A stretch of 15,475 nucleotides of DNA. Origin: an uncultured Oribacterium sp. (GTDB taxonomy: Bacteria > Bacillota > Clostridia > Lachnospirales > Lachnospiraceae). Under the pieces are notes generated by a model. It saw only the letters and a program-made list of their open reading frames with translations, was not told the DNA's origin and did not search any database. Position 1 is the first letter of the stretch; each line of letters starts with the position of its first letter. Both the position numbers and the translations under genes were made by a program. This document shows positions 13,932-15,475 of this stretch, in pieces. The stretch lies in contig CAKQWR010000025.1 in the NCBI GenBank assembly GCA_934279105.1, forward strand, positions 1-15,475, in the 5' to 3' direction.

Positions 13932-15323
13932 ATGGAAAAGAAGTCAAGCAATTTCTCAGGACAGATCGGATTCGTCCTTGCGGCTGCCGGCAGTGCGGTC
14001 GGCGTCGGGAATCTCTGGCGTTTCCCGTACCTCGCAGCGAAGGATGGCGGCGGTCTGTTCCTGCTGGTCTATCTCGTGCTGGTGCTGACCTTCGGCTTCA
14101 CCCTGCTGACTTCGGATATCGCCATCGGACGTCGAACGAAGCAGAGCGCCATCGGTGCCTATACGACGATGAATCCGAAGTGGAAATTTCTCGGCATTCT
14201 GACCTTCCTCGTGCCGGTCCTGATCATGACCTACTATGCCGTCATCGGTGGCTGGATCACGAAGTATGCCGTCGCGTATCTTTCGGGCAATGCTGCCGCT
14301 GCGGCAGAGGATGGCTATTTTACAGGCTTTATTACCTCACCGGTTTCACCAGTTGTGTTCGCCCTTCTGTTCATGGGGATCACTGCGGTCATCGTATACA
14401 ATGGTGTCGAAGGTGGTATCGAGCGTGTGTCCCGCTGCATGATGCCGATCCTGCTCGTGCTGGTGGTTGTCATCGCGGGCTATGCCCTGACTTTACATCA
14501 TGAAGATGCGTCCGGACAGGTGCGTACCGGCATGGACGGTCTCCGCTATTACCTTACACCGCATGTGGAGGGGCTGACCATCGGCCGGTTCTTACAGATC
14601 CTGCTCGATGCGATGAGTCAGCTGTTCTTCTCACTCAGTGTGTCGATGGGCATCATGATCACGTACGGTTCGTATGTAAAACCGGAAGTGAATCTGAACA
14701 TCTCCGTGAATCAGATTGAGATTTTCGATACCGGTGTCGCACTGATCGCCGGCGCGATGATCATCCCGGCGGTGTATGTATTTTCCGGAACCGAAGGCAT
14801 GAGTGCAGGACCGAGCCTGATGTTCGTTTCTCTGCCGAAGGTATTTGCCGCGATGGGCCGGGCGGGCGTTTTCGTCGGTGTGCTTTTCTTCGTCACCGCG
14901 ATTTTCGCGACCCTCACCTCCTGTATCTCCGTACTCGAATCCATCACCGCGAACTGCATGGAGATCTTCCATACCGGTCGTAAAAAGACCGTGCTGGTAT
15001 TGACTGTGATTTACCTCGCGGCATCGGCAGTCATCGCACTCGGCTATAGCGTTTTCTATTTCGAAATGCCGCTGCCGAACGGAACGGTCGGTCAGCTTCT
15101 CGATATCATGGACTACATCAGCAACAGCGTGATGATGCCGTTCATCGCCCTGCTGTCCACGATACTGATCGGTTGGGCCGTCACCCCGAACTATGTCGTC
15201 GACGAAATGCAGCGAAACGGTGAGACATTTCATCGTAAAAAGCTCTACTGCATCATGATTCGTTTCGTGACACCGTTCCTCATGCTGATCCTTTTCCTGC
15301 AGTCGACCGGAATCCTCGCATAA
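13932..15323 (+). CDS. Neurotransmitter:sodium symporter (NSS/SNF) family transporter
   Basis: The 463-residue integral membrane protein should import a small solute, most likely an amino acid, by cotransport with Na+. TM1 carries the family signature GSAVGVGNLWRFPYL (about residues 18-32), the unwound segment that binds Na+ and substrate in LeuT and MhsT. It is followed by AAKDGGGLFLL, where Asp stands in place of the common Asn before GGG. The TM6 region is QLFFSLSVSMGIMITYGSY. About eleven hydrophobic segments are seen, typical of bacterial members, and the length is normal. AGGGAG ends 10 bases before the ATG. The gene is divergent from the LysR regulator and preceded by an extended -10 promoter. 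It is closed by a bidirectional terminator shared with the convergent SRP RNA gene. The substrate is not readable; Trp, Tyr, Ala and other amino acids are all known in the family. Confidence 0.93.
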   Translation: MEKKSSNFSGQIGFVLAAAGSAVGVGNLWRFPYLAAKDGGGLFLLVYLVLVLTFGFTLLTSDIAIGRRTKQSAIGAYTTMNPKWKFLGILTFLVPVLIMTYYAVIGGWITKYAVAYLSGNAAAAAEDGYFTGFITSPVSPVVFALLFMGITAVIVYNGVEGGIERVSRCMMPILLVLVVVIAGYALTLHHEDASGQVRTGMDGLRYYLTPHVEGLTIGRFLQILLDAMSQLFFSLSVSMGIMITYGSYVKPEVNLNISVNQIEIFDTGVALIAGAMIIPAVYVFSGTEGMSAGPSLMFVSLPKVFAAMGRAGVFVGVLFFVTAIFATLTSCISVLESITANCMEIFHTGRKKTVLVLTVIYLAASAVIALGYSVFYFEMPLPNGTVGQLLDIMDYISNSVMMPFIALLSTILIGWAVTPNYVVDEMQRNGETFHRKKLYCIMIRFVTPFLMLILFLQSTGILA

Positions 15324-15338
15324 AACATATGAAAAAAG

Positions 15339-15379
15339 AAGCGCCAGAGAGCCTGCCGGGCCCTCTGGCGTTGAATTTT
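15339..15379. terminator. Bidirectional intrinsic terminator between symporter and SRP RNA genes
   Basis: CGCCAGAG (15342-15349) pairs with CTCTGGCG (15363-15370), with a further GCC/GGC inner helix. On the + strand it is followed by TTGAATTTT. On the minus strand it is followed by TTCTTTTTTC, an even better tail. It serves the symporter and backs up termination of the convergent SRP RNA. Confidence 0.85.
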
Positions 15380-15390
15380 ATAATAAAAAA

Positions 15391-15475
15391 CTTCGGGACC
15401 AGGTGTATCCACGTCACATAGAAGGATCCTCTTAGTGCTGCTACGTTCCCGTCCTGACACGGTTCGAGGGATCTA
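15391..15475 (-). ncRNA. ffs: Signal recognition particle RNA, 3' part (cut by window edge)
   Basis: Read on the minus strand, the last 85 bases contain the SRP RNA domain IV: GAACCGTGTCAGGACGGGAA followed by CGTAGCAGCACTAAG (15432-15466). This has the GTCAGG and GTAGCAGCA internal-loop strands that bind Ffh. The following ATGTGACGTGGATACACCTGG resembles the 3' arm of the Bacillus scRNA. It ends CCCGAAG and a run of six T (15385-15390), an intrinsic end. The 5' half lies beyond the window, and the spacing implies the large Gram-positive type with an Alu domain. It works with Ffh to target membrane proteins such as the neighbouring symporter. Orientation is convergent with the symporter. Confidence 0.88.

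Overview
The window looks like chromosomal DNA of a Gram-positive bacterium of the class Clostridia, most like Lachnospiraceae. The reasons are Firmicutes-style AGGAG ribosome binding sites, TTGCAA/TATAAT-type promoters, a large Gram-positive-type SRP RNA, and the protein families present (RsmI, MetG with an EMAP-like C-terminus, TatD, GHL10 hydrolase). This placement comes from reading the sequence only, without a database search.

Layout. 73-924 (-): rsmI, an rRNA methyltransferase. 925-1323: a non-coding region with a promoter and a compact UUCG terminator-like hairpin. 1324-1887 (+): a small lipoprotein with its own terminator. 2061-3350 (+): an exported GHL10-type glycoside hydrolase. 3495-5786 (+): a UvrD/PcrA-type helicase. 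5789-6020: structured RNA element A. 6187-8277 (+): metG. 8335-9108 (+): a TraX-like membrane protein. 9214-10212 (+): a TatD DNase. 10217-10494: structured RNA element B. 10550-13727 (-): a probable operon reading lysR, CitA/DcuS-type sensor kinase, CitB/DcuR-type response regulator. 13932-15323 (+): a sodium:neurotransmitter symporter family transporter, divergent from lysR. 15391-15475 (-): the 3' part of the SRP RNA gene, cut by the window edge.

The main observation is the pair of elements A and B. They lie about 4.4 kb apart, and each begins within a few bases of the stop codon of an upstream + strand gene. Their stem sequences differ greatly, yet both fold into the same architecture: a long closing stem, a three-part axial stem, four TTA linkers around a 7-bp helix, a long hairpin with an identical ATCAG pentaloop, and a pseudoknot. 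Compensatory changes support the axial helices and both sets of pseudoknot strands are complementary. Wobble pairs fit the + strand. I do not recognise the family with confidence, and it may be an undescribed structured RNA class or a mobile palindromic element that sits inside terminators.

Functionally, the middle block (metG, tatD; with rsmI nearby) echoes the yabC-metS-yabD neighbourhood of Bacillus. The right-hand block looks like a regulated transport module in which a LysR regulator and a two-component system probably control uptake of an amino acid or similar solute by the divergent symporter.
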